A DNA stretch of 64,000 nt from Flammeovirgaceae bacterium UBA7330 (GCA_002471275.1 DKPQ01000023.1:310001-374000); one strand, 5' to 3'; positions 1 through 8,120 are shown, counted from the stretch's first letter. The notes: a model not told the origin generated them from the letters alone. Translations and numbers: made by a program.

Positions 1-106
1 GGCCACGCATACTACCGAGCAGATTGACAAGGCCATCGATATAATCCATGAAACAGCCAGGGAAATTGGGATTCCACTGCTTTCTGAAGTGCTCATTAAG
101 TCTTAG
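1..106 (+). CDS. 3' end of an alpha-oxoamine synthase, probably serine palmitoyltransferase-like (partial)
   Basis: Only the last 34 codons lie in the window, read from base 2 to the TAG at 104-106. The tail (THTTEQIDKAID, then a helix ending in LIKS) looks like the end of the PLP-dependent alpha-oxoamine synthase family (AONS, KBL, serine palmitoyltransferase), where a His-Thr pair precedes the last helix. Members condense an acyl thioester with an amino acid. The next gene starts 3 bases downstream and is a CerR-like reductase, followed by a bCerS-like protein, so serine palmitoyltransferase is the best reading. A cysteate-using (sulfonolipid) or AONS enzyme cannot be excluded because the PLP lysine and substrate residues are outside the window. 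Confidence 0.6.
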   Translation, partial: ATHTTEQIDKAIDIIHETAREIGIPLLSEVLIKS

Positions 107-109
107 CCA

Positions 110-1075
110 TTGAGAATACTCATTACCGGTGCTAATGGTTTCCTGGGTAGTCATCTTGTAGAATTTGCATCAAAGAATGCTGAGAATACTGTGTATTCCG
201 GGGTTAGAGTAAATGCAAATCTGAAATATCTTGATGGCCTTAGTACTGAAATCACTACCCTGGATTATCATGATATTAAGTCGCTCTCAAATAGTTTCAA
301 CTCTGTCAAACAAGCGGGCAAAATTGACCTGGTGATTCACAATGCAGGTCTAACCAAAAGCAATTCCCTCACAGATAACCTTGATGTGAACAAGGGAGTC
401 ACAACGAGGGTCATTGAGGCTATCAAACTATCGGACTTGCTTAGCGATACCGGTAAATTTGCATATATATCTTCCATGGCAGCCCTGGGACCGGTAAATG
501 CAGGAGGACCGGTATCTGCTTACGGTCAAAGTAAACTCAGAGCTGAAGAGATAGTAAGTCAATCGGGACTCCCCTATCTGATCTTCAGGCCGACAGCGAT
601 ATATGGTCCCAGAGACAGCTCCTTCCTGACTATGTTTAAATCAGCCAGGCTTGGAATTTACCCAAATATTGCCTCTACTCATCAAAAAATCACAATGGTT
701 TATGGCGCCGATGTTGCCAGGCTGGTATTCCATTATGCCAATGAATGGGAAAACAAAATTGTCCATCTGGATGACGGTCAGGTCTACAGCCATCAGGATT
801 TCAGGAGCGCACTTGAAGATACGCTACAGCGAAGAATAGCCTATTTCAAAATTCCGGGGCCAGTAGTTTTAACAGCATTATTATTTTTAGAGTTGACGAC
901 CCGTGTTACCGGGAAAAAACCTGTTTTAACAAGGGAAAAGTACAGGGAAATCAGGCAGGATTGGAATCATGAACTAAAAAGTGAACATAATATGCTGAAA
1001 GGCTTAAATTTAATCTCGCTAAAAGATGGCTTTGCCAAAACTTTGGAATACTACCGAGCGCAAAACCTTTTATAA
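110..1075 (+). CDS. cerR: NAD(P)-dependent epimerase/dehydratase-family reductase, CerR-like (3-ketosphinganine reductase candidate)
   Basis: This is an extended SDR of 321 residues. The Rossmann motif GANGFLG (G7, G10, G13) begins almost at residue 1, which fixes the start at the TTG at 110. The catalytic triad is visible as S121/S122, Y138 and K142 (YGQSK). In the bacterial ceramide pathway described for Caulobacter, a member of this epimerase-like family (CerR) reduces the 3-keto group of the sphingoid base or ceramide. Its position between an oxoamine synthase and a bCerS-like gene, with 3-base gaps on both sides, supports that role. From sequence alone it could act on another ketone or nucleotide sugar, so the assignment rests on context. 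Confidence 0.7.
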   Translation: MRILITGANGFLGSHLVEFASKNAENTVYSGVRVNANLKYLDGLSTEITTLDYHDIKSLSNSFNSVKQAGKIDLVIHNAGLTKSNSLTDNLDVNKGVTTRVIEAIKLSDLLSDTGKFAYISSMAALGPVNAGGPVSAYGQSKLRAEEIVSQSGLPYLIFRPTAIYGPRDSSFLTMFKSARLGIYPNIASTHQKITMVYGADVARLVFHYANEWENKIVHLDDGQVYSHQDFRSALEDTLQRRIAYFKIPGPVVLTALLFLELTTRVTGKKPVLTREKYREIRQDWNHELKSEHNMLKGLNLISLKDGFAKTLEYYRAQNLL

Positions 1076-1078
1076 TCC

Positions 1079-2212
1079 ATGGCATATGAAATCCATGAGA
1101 TCTCCCCAAAAGATCTCAAACAATTCATCAAATTTCCTTTTGAATTATATAAGGGTAATTCATCCTATGTACCCCCAATCATAGACTTTGAGGTAAGCAC
1201 CTTATCTCCAAAAAAAAATCCGGCTTTCAAAGAAGCTACGGCAAAGTATTGGTTAGTAAAAGATGGAAATAAAAATGTTGGGCGAGTAGTCGCAATCTTG
1301 TTAAACAGAGAATTTGAAGACAAAAAGCTTGTCCGGTTTGGCTGGATCGACTTCATTGATGACTATGAGGTTTCAGCACTTTTGATAAAAACGGTCGAGG
1401 AGTTTGCCAGGCAACATGGTGCTATCGGTGTGCATGGACCATTGGGTTTTACAGACCTGGATTTTGAGGGAACCCTCATATCGGGATTTGATGAGATGGC
1501 CACCCAGGCAACCATATATAACTACCCCTACTATCAAAATCATTTTGAGAAATTAGGGTTTGGTAAGGCATGTGACTGGTTTGAAATGCGTGGCACTGTG
1601 CCTGCAAGAGTACCGGAAAGCCTGAAGATTATTGCTGAAAAAGTTAGTCATAGATTCAAAATCAAATCCAAAAAATTCAAACGAACCAAAGATGTCCTGA
1701 AATATAGTAAACCGGTCTTTGACCTACTCAATAAGACTTATAGCAATTTGTATGGCTATTATCCGCTTTCAGAAGCGCAAATTGAGTATTTTATCAAGAT
1801 GTACTTTGGGTTTATCAGGTTAGAGTATATCAGTCTGATCGTCAATGAGAAGGATGATGTTGTAGCTTTTGCCATTACCCTTCCCTCCCTTTCAAAAGCG
1901 TTCCAAAAGGCAAAAGGTCACTTGTATCCATTTGGCTTCCTTCATGTTTTAAAGTCATTCTACAGCAATAATCACCTGGACCTCTTCCTGATCGCTGTCA
2001 AACCTGAGTACCAAAGACGTGGAGCCTTTGCCATCATATTCTATGAATTGTTCAGCATATTTGTAAATAATGGAGTTAAGTATCTTTCTACAGGTCCCAT
2101 GATGGAAACCAACAATTCTGTTTTGAACTCATGGAAAGGACTGGAAGATCACCTGGATTCCCACAGGATACAGAGGAGATGCTTTATTAAATACTTTGAT
2201 GCAGTAAAATGA
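1079..2212 (+). CDS. bcerS: GNAT-fold acyltransferase-like protein, bacterial ceramide synthase (bCerS) candidate
   Basis: The protein has 377 residues, no signal peptide and no membrane segment. The C-terminal half has the GNAT-like pattern of a beta strand followed by a cofactor-binding helix (FLIAVKPEYQRRGAFAIIFYELF, about residues 300-322, compare Q/RxxGxG/A). The N-terminal part (ISPKDLKQFIKFPFELYKGNSSYVPP split over residues 8-33) is typical of a Bacteroidota/Proteobacteria family of large GNAT proteins annotated as hypothetical. In Caulobacter a GNAT-like protein of similar size performs N-acylation of the sphingoid base and is the functional, non-homologous replacement of eukaryotic ceramide synthase. 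The stop overlaps the next start (ATGA at 2209-2212), so translation is coupled. Activity is inferred from family and neighbours. Confidence 0.65.
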   Translation: MAYEIHEISPKDLKQFIKFPFELYKGNSSYVPPIIDFEVSTLSPKKNPAFKEATAKYWLVKDGNKNVGRVVAILLNREFEDKKLVRFGWIDFIDDYEVSALLIKTVEEFARQHGAIGVHGPLGFTDLDFEGTLISGFDEMATQATIYNYPYYQNHFEKLGFGKACDWFEMRGTVPARVPESLKIIAEKVSHRFKIKSKKFKRTKDVLKYSKPVFDLLNKTYSNLYGYYPLSEAQIEYFIKMYFGFIRLEYISLIVNEKDDVVAFAITLPSLSKAFQKAKGHLYPFGFLHVLKSFYSNNHLDLFLIAVKPEYQRRGAFAIIFYELFSIFVNNGVKYLSTGPMMETNNSVLNSWKGLEDHLDSHRIQRRCFIKYFDAVK

Positions 2213-2976
2213 AGAAATGGGCAATCATATTGGGCGGTTCGAGTGGTATTGGGCTGGCAACTGCAAAGAAGCTGGGTAAACACGGATACAACCTGATTAT
2301 TGTCCACCGGGACCGAAGAAGTGACCTCGATCATATCAATGCACAATTTGATACAATCAGAGAATCCAGTGTGAGCTTGGAAGCTTTCAATTTCGATGCA
2401 ACGAATGAAGAAAAGATCCCTAAGCATTTCAATCAAATAAAAGAACTTATTGGCCAGGACCCAATAGCCATCTTTGTCCATGCCATATCCCGAGGAAACC
2501 TAAAGCCTCTTATCGGCAACCCTCGATTAACCATGCAAGACCTGAGGCTTACCATTGATGCTATGGCACTTAGCTTACAGCTCTGGGTAAACCAGGTGAT
2601 AGACGCTGATCTCCTAACTGATGGGAGCACCATTGTAACGCTTAGCTCGGCAGGAAGTGAAAAAATATGGCCTGGTTATGCCGCTGTAGGTATGGCCAAG
2701 TCTACCCTGGAAACATTGAGTAAATACCTGGCGGTAGAGCTTGCTGAGAAAAACATCAGGGTCGTCTGTGTGAAGGCTGGCATCACGGATACGCCTTCTC
2801 TTAAAATGATCCCAGGATATGATCAACTCAAGACTTATGCCTCCACAAGGAATCCAAGTGGCAGAATGACATTACCCGAAGATGTAGCCAATGCGATTTA
2901 TATTCTTACCCTGCCTGAGGCAAAATGGATTACCGGTAGTATTATCCATGTAGATGGTGGAGAACATTTGATCTGA
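2209..2976 (+). CDS. SDR-family enoyl-ACP reductase, FabL-like
   Basis: A 255-residue short-chain dehydrogenase with the N-terminal cofactor motif GGSSGIG (residues 9-15). The catalytic pair is spaced Y157-x6-K164 (YAAVGMAK), the enoyl-ACP reductase spacing of FabI/FabL, not the Y-x3-K of ketoacyl reductases. The C-terminal pattern (YLAVELAEKNIRV, then GRM and HVDGGEHLI) is closest to Bacillus FabL. It would reduce the enoyl-ACP double bond during chain elongation. It overlaps bcerS by 4 bases and the dehydratase by 1 base (TGATG at 2974-2978). No ketoacyl reductase is present in the visible part of the operon, so either the housekeeping FabG serves this step or the protein has a different specificity. 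Confidence 0.7.
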   Translation: MKKWAIILGGSSGIGLATAKKLGKHGYNLIIVHRDRRSDLDHINAQFDTIRESSVSLEAFNFDATNEEKIPKHFNQIKELIGQDPIAIFVHAISRGNLKPLIGNPRLTMQDLRLTIDAMALSLQLWVNQVIDADLLTDGSTIVTLSSAGSEKIWPGYAAVGMAKSTLETLSKYLAVELAEKNIRVVCVKAGITDTPSLKMIPGYDQLKTYASTRNPSGRMTLPEDVANAIYILTLPEAKWITGSIIHVDGGEHLI

Positions 2977-3440
2977 TGAAGGACTATCAGGATATCATTG
3001 ATTTATTACCCTATACTGATCCATTCCTGTTTGTTGATGAGATCCAATCAATCAATGAGAATGAAATCACAGGGTTATACCGCATCAAAACGGATGAATA
3101 TTTCTTTAAAGGTCATTTTCCGGGAAATCCGGTTGTGCCGGGAGTTATCCTCATCGAGATAATGGCCCAGATAGGATTGGTTTCGTTTGGAATATCTCTC
3201 CAGAAGCCAAATGCGGCTAACCAGAAAAAGAACTATCCGGTGTTTACCTCCTCAAAAGTTGATTTTCTAAATATAGTAAAACCAGGAGATCAATTGAAAG
3301 TCCACTCAAAAAAGTTATATTTTAGGTTCAATAAATTAAAGTGTAGTGTGGAGTGTGTAAATATGACCACAGGAAAGATTGTTTGCAGGGGAGAGATGGA
3401 TGGTTTGATCCTAAATGAAGATGTAATTGAAAGAAAATAG
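2976..3440 (+). CDS. FabZ-type 3-hydroxyacyl-ACP dehydratase (hotdog fold)
   Basis: The 154-residue protein has the hotdog dehydratase signature GHFPGNPVVPGV with catalytic H47, and the second catalytic residue E61 in the following helix (LIEIMAQ). Length equals that of stand-alone FabZ. It would dehydrate 3-hydroxyacyl-ACP to the trans-2-enoyl form between the ketosynthase and the enoyl reductase encoded beside it. The start shares one base with the preceding stop. The last 14 bases overlap the first codons of the ketosynthase gene. The chromosome should carry a housekeeping fabZ elsewhere, and this copy is probably dedicated to the sphingolipid acyl or base chain; that dedication is inference. 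Confidence 0.8.
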   Translation: MKDYQDIIDLLPYTDPFLFVDEIQSINENEITGLYRIKTDEYFFKGHFPGNPVVPGVILIEIMAQIGLVSFGISLQKPNAANQKKNYPVFTSSKVDFLNIVKPGDQLKVHSKKLYFRFNKLKCSVECVNMTTGKIVCRGEMDGLILNEDVIERK

Positions 3441-4713
3441 AGTTGTCGTAACGGGGATAGGAGCGGTTACACCCAATGCATTGGGTGTCAAAGATTTTAA
3501 CGACGCTTTACAGCAAGGAAAGTCAGGCATCCAATATTGGGAAGAGCTGACCCGACTAAATTTCAGATGCCAGATAGGAGGAGTCCCACCGCTTACCGAT
3601 GAATATATTGACTCCCTGTTACCCGAATATTTTAGTAAGAAAATCTCCAATAAAGCTATAATCTATAGCTGTCTATCGGGCGTTGAGGCCTGGCTGGATG
3701 CCGGATTACCGGTGCAATCAGACATACGTGATCCCGAATCCGGTATCGTGTTTGGTGCCGGTGATCTGGGATTTGACAGTTTAAGGAACTCCCAGGAATA
3801 TTACTCCTATTATGTTGATCGTGGTGAGCCCAGAAAGCTGGGATCCAGGACGATCTCTGAGGCCATGAACAGTGGAGCAGCTGCCTATCTCAATAGTCTA
3901 TTAGGTTTAGGTAATAGAGTGATTTCCAATTCTTCAGCCTGCACCACGGGTAGTGAATCCATTTTCCTTGGATATGAACATTTGAAAGCCGGCAAGGCAA
4001 AAAGAATGATCTGTGGTAGCACTGAGGGAGATGGTAGATATATTTGGGGCGCTTTCGATGCCATGAGGGTATTGTGTGCCGACTCTAATGACAACCCGGC
4101 AGCAGGGTCAAGACCCATGAGCGATACCAGTTCTGGCTTTGTGCCTGGTGGTGGTTCCGGAGCTTTGTTACTGGAAACCCTGGACAGTGCTTTGGAGCGA
4201 GGAGCAAAAATCTATGCAGAGATACTTGGCGGAGCGCTTAATTCCGGAGGACAAAGAAATGGAGGTAGCCTAACGGCACCCAATAGCGAAGCGGTGGTAG
4301 AATGTATTGAAAATGCTGTAGCGCAGTCAATGATAGAGCCTAGGGAAATTGACCTGATCAGCGGACATCTTACATCTACAAAAGGAGATCCTATAGAGAT
4401 AGAAAACTGGACGAAAGCACTTGGGCTAAGTGGGAATGACTTCCCTTATGTGAATAGTGTGAAGTCGCTGATCGGACATTGTATTGGAGGTGTCGGATCT
4501 ATTGAATTAGTGGCGTGTATTCTACAAATGGAAAATGGATTTGTACATCCCAGCCTAAACACGCAAACAATTCATCCCCAGATTTTGGAATTTATTCCGG
4601 AAACAAATGTTCCTCAAAAACCCATTCACCGGAATGTAAAAACTGTTATCAAAGCAAATTTTGGGTTTGGTGATTTGAATTGTTGTGTTGTACTACGGAA
4701 ATGGGAGAACTAA
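3427..4713 (+). CDS. beta-ketoacyl-ACP synthase, FabF/KAS II type, copy 1
   Basis: A 428-residue thiolase-fold ketosynthase. The complete Cys-His-His triad is visible: C172 in NSSACTTGS, H314 in ISGHLTSTKGD and H351 in SLIGHCIGG. The first histidine motif reads GHLTST where housekeeping FabF has HGTGT. The start is TTG at 3427: an in-frame ATG at 3421 is followed at once by TAA, and the N-terminal strand (VVVTGIGAVTPN) must begin there. It overlaps the dehydratase gene by 14 bases. It would catalyse decarboxylative condensation with malonyl-ACP. The gene downstream is a paralogue of similar length with the same motifs, so the two probably arose by tandem duplication. Confidence 0.85.
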   Translation: MKENRVVVTGIGAVTPNALGVKDFNDALQQGKSGIQYWEELTRLNFRCQIGGVPPLTDEYIDSLLPEYFSKKISNKAIIYSCLSGVEAWLDAGLPVQSDIRDPESGIVFGAGDLGFDSLRNSQEYYSYYVDRGEPRKLGSRTISEAMNSGAAAYLNSLLGLGNRVISNSSACTTGSESIFLGYEHLKAGKAKRMICGSTEGDGRYIWGAFDAMRVLCADSNDNPAAGSRPMSDTSSGFVPGGGSGALLLETLDSALERGAKIYAEILGGALNSGGQRNGGSLTAPNSEAVVECIENAVAQSMIEPREIDLISGHLTSTKGDPIEIENWTKALGLSGNDFPYVNSVKSLIGHCIGGVGSIELVACILQMENGFVHPSLNTQTIHPQILEFIPETNVPQKPIHRNVKTVIKANFGFGDLNCCVVLRKWEN

Positions 4714-4750
4714 ATGATATGCTGTTAGTTTTTTACCATAATGTATACTA

Positions 4751-6028
4751 ATGGCTAACCGCAGTGTAGTGATCACAGGCCTGGGCGTCGTCGCATCAAA
4801 TGGTGTGGGGATTGAAGCTTTTGATGAGGCTTTGAGAGGTGGCGTTTCGGGAATAAGGCGGCAACAGGATATGGTAGATGCCCAGCTACGATGTCATATT
4901 GCCGGAAGACCCATGATATCAGATGACTATAAGCATGCTTACCTGTCTAATCTGATGTTTTCCAAGGTGAAAAACCATGCTGTAATAAATGGGTTATTAG
5001 CAGGACTGGAAGCCTGGAATCACGCAGGATTAACATCAGGTGCTGAAAAAGTGGATGATGATTCCGGAATCATCATGGGATCAGGTGCACTGGGCCTGGA
5101 TTTTTCAACCAGCGAAAAAATGCATACTGTAGAAAATGGCCTAAGCAGAAAACTGGGATCTTTTACCATTCCTGAATCCATGAGCAGTGGGGCCAGCGCT
5201 TTTCTAAACAGCATTTTAGGTTTGGGTAACCGGGTCCTTTCAAATTCTTCGGCATGTATTACAGGTAGTGAAGCTGTGCTGCTGGGATATGAGCATATTG
5301 TCTCCGGTAAAGCAGAAAGAATGCTGTGCGGAAGTACCGAGGGTGATGGCATTTATATCTGGGGTGGATTTGACGCGCTTCGGGTATTATGTGCAGATTC
5401 TAACCATGATCCGGCAAAAGGTTCAAGACCGATGAGTGACTCGCTAGGTGGCTTTGTACCGTCGAGTGGCGCGGGTGCTTTGGTTCTGGAATCACTGGAA
5501 TCTGCTCAAAAGCGAGGTGCCAATATCCTGGCTGAGATCAAAGGGGGTTTCGTGAATTCAGGAGGTCAGCGGAATGGTGGAAGTTTAACGGCACCAAATT
5601 TCCAGGCAATTGTCAATTGTATCAAAAATACTTTGGCACTGTCTAAGATTGAGCCCGGGCAAATAGATCTTATTTCAGGACATCTGACAAGTACACCCAA
5701 TGACGTAAACGAAGTTAAATGTTGGGCTGAAGGCCTTGGACTGAGTTCCGGGAACTTCCCATACATCAATACGCCAAAGTCAATGATTGGTCATTCAATA
5801 GCTGCAGCAGGTTCCATCGAGTTGGTGGCTTGTGTTTTGCAGCTTGTAAATAACTACATACATCCTTCTATCAATTGTGAAACAGTGCATCCCGAATTAT
5901 CTGATATTTTATCGCAAGAAAAGGTACCTTCTAAAACACTTTACAAGGAGATAAACACAGTGATAAAAGCTAATTTTGGATTTGGTGATCTAAATTGTTG
6001 TGTAGTTTTACAGAAATGGAAAGGATAA
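4751..6028 (+). CDS. beta-ketoacyl-ACP synthase, FabF/KAS II type, copy 2
   Basis: The 425-residue protein is colinear with the preceding ketosynthase; long blocks such as GGQRNGGSLTAPN, VLCADSN and KANFGFGDLNCCVVL are shared. The triad is intact: C169 in NSSACITGS, H311 in GHLTSTPND and H348 in SMIGHSIAA. Because the cysteine is kept, this is not a chain-length-factor partner of the type II polyketide kind. The two enzymes may prefer different chain lengths or form a heterodimer. A 37-base gap separates it from copy 1, and the ACP gene starts one base after its stop. Together with the dehydratase, the reductase and the ACP it completes a small dedicated elongation module inside the ceramide operon. 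Confidence 0.85.
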   Translation: MANRSVVITGLGVVASNGVGIEAFDEALRGGVSGIRRQQDMVDAQLRCHIAGRPMISDDYKHAYLSNLMFSKVKNHAVINGLLAGLEAWNHAGLTSGAEKVDDDSGIIMGSGALGLDFSTSEKMHTVENGLSRKLGSFTIPESMSSGASAFLNSILGLGNRVLSNSSACITGSEAVLLGYEHIVSGKAERMLCGSTEGDGIYIWGGFDALRVLCADSNHDPAKGSRPMSDSLGGFVPSSGAGALVLESLESAQKRGANILAEIKGGFVNSGGQRNGGSLTAPNFQAIVNCIKNTLALSKIEPGQIDLISGHLTSTPNDVNEVKCWAEGLGLSSGNFPYINTPKSMIGHSIAAAGSIELVACVLQLVNNYIHPSINCETVHPELSDILSQEKVPSKTLYKEINTVIKANFGFGDLNCCVVLQKWKG

Positions 6029-6029
6029 C

Positions 6030-6281
6030 ATGGACAAGGAACAAATAATTAAGGAGCTCATAGAAATCATCACACCCTATGTACCTGAAAAGGACCTGAT
6101 TGATAACATTGATGAGTCAAAAGAACTGATTAATGACCTTCATATCAACTCGGCGCATATCGTAGATATTGTACTTGACGTAGAAGAAAAATATGACATC
6201 ATGATTGATGATGATGCCATCGGTAAAATGAATACTGTTGGTGAATCGGTCAGTATGATTTTGGAAAAAATTAAATCATAA
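6030..6281 (+). CDS. acyl carrier protein, dedicated copy
   Basis: An 83-residue acidic four-helix protein. The phosphopantetheine attachment serine is S41 in HINSAHIVDIVLDVEEKY; the usual DSL triplet is replaced by NSA, while the following helix II pattern is typical. It would carry the acyl chain for the neighbouring ketosynthases and possibly deliver it to the oxoamine synthase or ceramide synthase. In Caulobacter a specialised ACP likewise sits in the ceramide locus. The end overlaps the end of the convergent CDP-alcohol phosphotransferase gene by 6 bases. A phosphopantetheinyl transferase at 23707-24192 is a candidate activator. Confidence 0.85.
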   Translation: MDKEQIIKELIEIITPYVPEKDLIDNIDESKELINDLHINSAHIVDIVLDVEEKYDIMIDDDAIGKMNTVGESVSMILEKIKS

Positions 6282-7196
6282 GAACTCCCTTTCCAGTTCG
6301 CTGTCTACCTTTTTCTGTCTTTGATTAATCACTACCATTGGAATGATGGTAATGATAGAAATAATCAGATATACATCGAACCTCCCCAGCAAACTTGATA
6401 TCATAATCAATGATCGATGGGTATTTGAACCGCATATTAGAGCCCACCAAAATAACAATGGGTGATTCCGTCTTCTGTAGGAAGTTGTAAAATCATGCTG
6501 GGTCTTTTTATCGTATGCAAGCGCTCCAAAGCGATCACGCAACTCTCTCGTCCGGGTACTTAGCCAAAACTGTCTGGCTGTATAATCCAGATAGGTATAG
6601 TTTAATAACCTTTTGAATAGAGATTTCTCAGAAGCAATCTGAGCCTTAATTTCTTCCGGGTATGCTATTCTGGCACTTTCGAAGGGCCCGGCGAAATATA
6701 AATACTCTGTTTTGTAGAATTCATACAGAGCCGACTTCAGACTGTGAGCTATTCCAGCCAGTAAAGCCACTAACAGAACCCAGTAGTTGTATTCTTTTAT
6801 AAAATAGATGGTTCCTCCCACATAACAAGAAGCAAACACCAGATTGTCTATCAGTCCATCAATGATCCGGCCTGTCTCAGAAGACTGTCCAGTCATCCTG
6901 GCCAGCTGTCCGTCTGCACTGTCCAGCACACCAGCAATTGTGATGAATAGTGATCCTATCAGGGTTATTTTCCAGAATTCCTGGTAATAAAGCAGCCCAC
7001 CCCCTACTATTCCAATGACTAAGCTGATAACTGAAACCTGTGTCGGGGTAAGCCCAAAAGATCTACCCGCCTTAGCAAAGAACAATCCAAAGAAACGGCT
7101 AAAATATAGATCAAACCGCTCTTCAATGTCCAACATTTTAATAGTAGACAACACCTCACTGTAATGCTTACCTACTGCTTCTTTCAAACCCATCAA
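6276..7196 (-). CDS. CDP-alcohol phosphatidyltransferase-family enzyme, candidate ceramide head-group transferase
   Basis: The 306-residue membrane protein carries the complete family motif D92-x2-D95-G96-x2-A99-R100-x8-G109-x3-D113-x3-D117, with several hydrophobic segments before and after it (about 50-90, 115-160, 245-300). These enzymes use a CDP- or CMP-activated substrate and a lipid or alcohol acceptor to form a phosphodiester or phosphonoester bond. It begins one base after the desaturase stop and is the last gene of the - strand operon. Established bacterial relatives make phosphosphingolipids such as phosphoinositol- or phosphoethanolamine-ceramide. Here the CMP-AEP route encoded at 10381-14720 suggests transfer of aminoethylphosphonate to ceramide. 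Head group and acceptor are inference. Confidence 0.75.
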   Translation of the reverse strand: MMGLKEAVGKHYSEVLSTIKMLDIEERFDLYFSRFFGLFFAKAGRSFGLTPTQVSVISLVIGIVGGGLLYYQEFWKITLIGSLFITIAGVLDSADGQLARMTGQSSETGRIIDGLIDNLVFASCYVGGTIYFIKEYNYWVLLVALLAGIAHSLKSALYEFYKTEYLYFAGPFESARIAYPEEIKAQIASEKSLFKRLLNYTYLDYTARQFWLSTRTRELRDRFGALAYDKKTQHDFTTSYRRRNHPLLFWWALICGSNTHRSLIMISSLLGRFDVYLIISIITIIPMVVINQRQKKVDSELEREFL

Positions 7197-8120
7197 CTAC
7201 TGATTCCTTTTTACCCTGGAAAAAAGATTTATTTTCTGACTGGTCACAAAATGCCAGAGAACCTTTGTCCATGAGTCATGCGCATACAGATTGTCATAAT
7301 GCGCTGAAGCCATTTTTTTCAATTCAGGCAATCGGCTTCCCGGGATGTTTGGAAAATCATGGTGTTCATTGTGGTAACCAACATTAAAGGTGATCTTATT
7401 CAGGAAACCATAGTATGAATATGTTTCCTGTCCTTCTTTAAAAATATAATGCTCAGCGATGAAGTGTCCGGCGATGGGATGCAGACCTCCGGCAATAAAA
7501 ATGGACAACAATAGAAAAACTATCCCTGTCCACCCAGCCACAAAATAATAAGCCGTCATACATACTATTTGCACAAGTAAATTGATGACTTGCCACTTAT
7601 CAATTTTAATAGGATGCACTACTAAGGGCCTGATTGCATAAAACAGAATTTGGTTGACAAGCCAGATCAGTTTTCCTAAAAAACCACTAAATAACAACGC
7701 TTCCTTCTCTGTGGGAATATCGGTATCTATCCCGTCTTTTCCCTGGTACCAATGATGCTCTCCATGATAAATCCGAAAGGCCATTGCATAAGGAAAGACC
7801 AAAGGAATATTGGCCACTATGGCCAGAATATTATTCAAAGTTTTGCTCTTAAAAGCCAGGCCATGCGTAATCTCATGGATGGCAAGAAACAATATATGAC
7901 TGATGGTGGCACTCACAAAAAAGAGTATGAGTACCCGGATCCAAATATTTTCAGGCATATAGATAGGAATGAGGAGCTGAATTGCAACTAAAAGCAATGT
8001 CTTGTATTTCAGCAGTGGGTCAATACCAAAAAGTTTTTTCACCTCAGGTACCTCTTTCATGATACGCTTTCTACGCTCGTGATGCGGTTCTTTCTTATTA
8101 TCCCAAACGAATCCAGACAT
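7197..8120 (-). CDS. sphingolipid delta-4 desaturase-like membrane di-iron enzyme (DES/DEGS1 homologue)
   Basis: The 307-residue protein carries three histidine boxes, HEITH (82-86), HGEHH (119-123) and HNEHH (250-254), with four membrane-spanning stretches around them. Beyond the boxes, it matches animal dihydroceramide desaturase DEGS1 in order and wording: an N-terminal HHERRKRI segment, DGIDTDIPT, GLHPIAGHFIAEHY, ETYSYYGFLN and the block after box three (DFPNIPG, then YDNL). DEGS1 introduces the 4,5-trans double bond into dihydroceramide; relatives can also hydroxylate C4. Length is close to the 323 residues of the human enzyme. It sits directly between the PLD-like and CDP-alcohol phosphotransferase genes with no spacer bases. 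Delta-4 specificity is inferred. Confidence 0.85.
   Translation of the reverse strand: MSGFVWDNKKEPHHERRKRIMKEVPEVKKLFGIDPLLKYKTLLLVAIQLLIPIYMPENIWIRVLILFFVSATISHILFLAIHEITHGLAFKSKTLNNILAIVANIPLVFPYAMAFRIYHGEHHWYQGKDGIDTDIPTEKEALLFSGFLGKLIWLVNQILFYAIRPLVVHPIKIDKWQVINLLVQIVCMTAYYFVAGWTGIVFLLLSIFIAGGLHPIAGHFIAEHYIFKEGQETYSYYGFLNKITFNVGYHNEHHDFPNIPGSRLPELKKMASAHYDNLYAHDSWTKVLWHFVTSQKINLFSRVKRNQ

Noticed and set aside
3427..6028. Flexirubin/arylpolyene-type or type II polyketide ketosynthase/chain-length-factor pair
   Set aside because: Both proteins keep the active-site cysteine, and the surrounding genes are ceramide rather than aryl polyene genes (no aromatase, ammonia-lyase or acyltransferase typical of those clusters).
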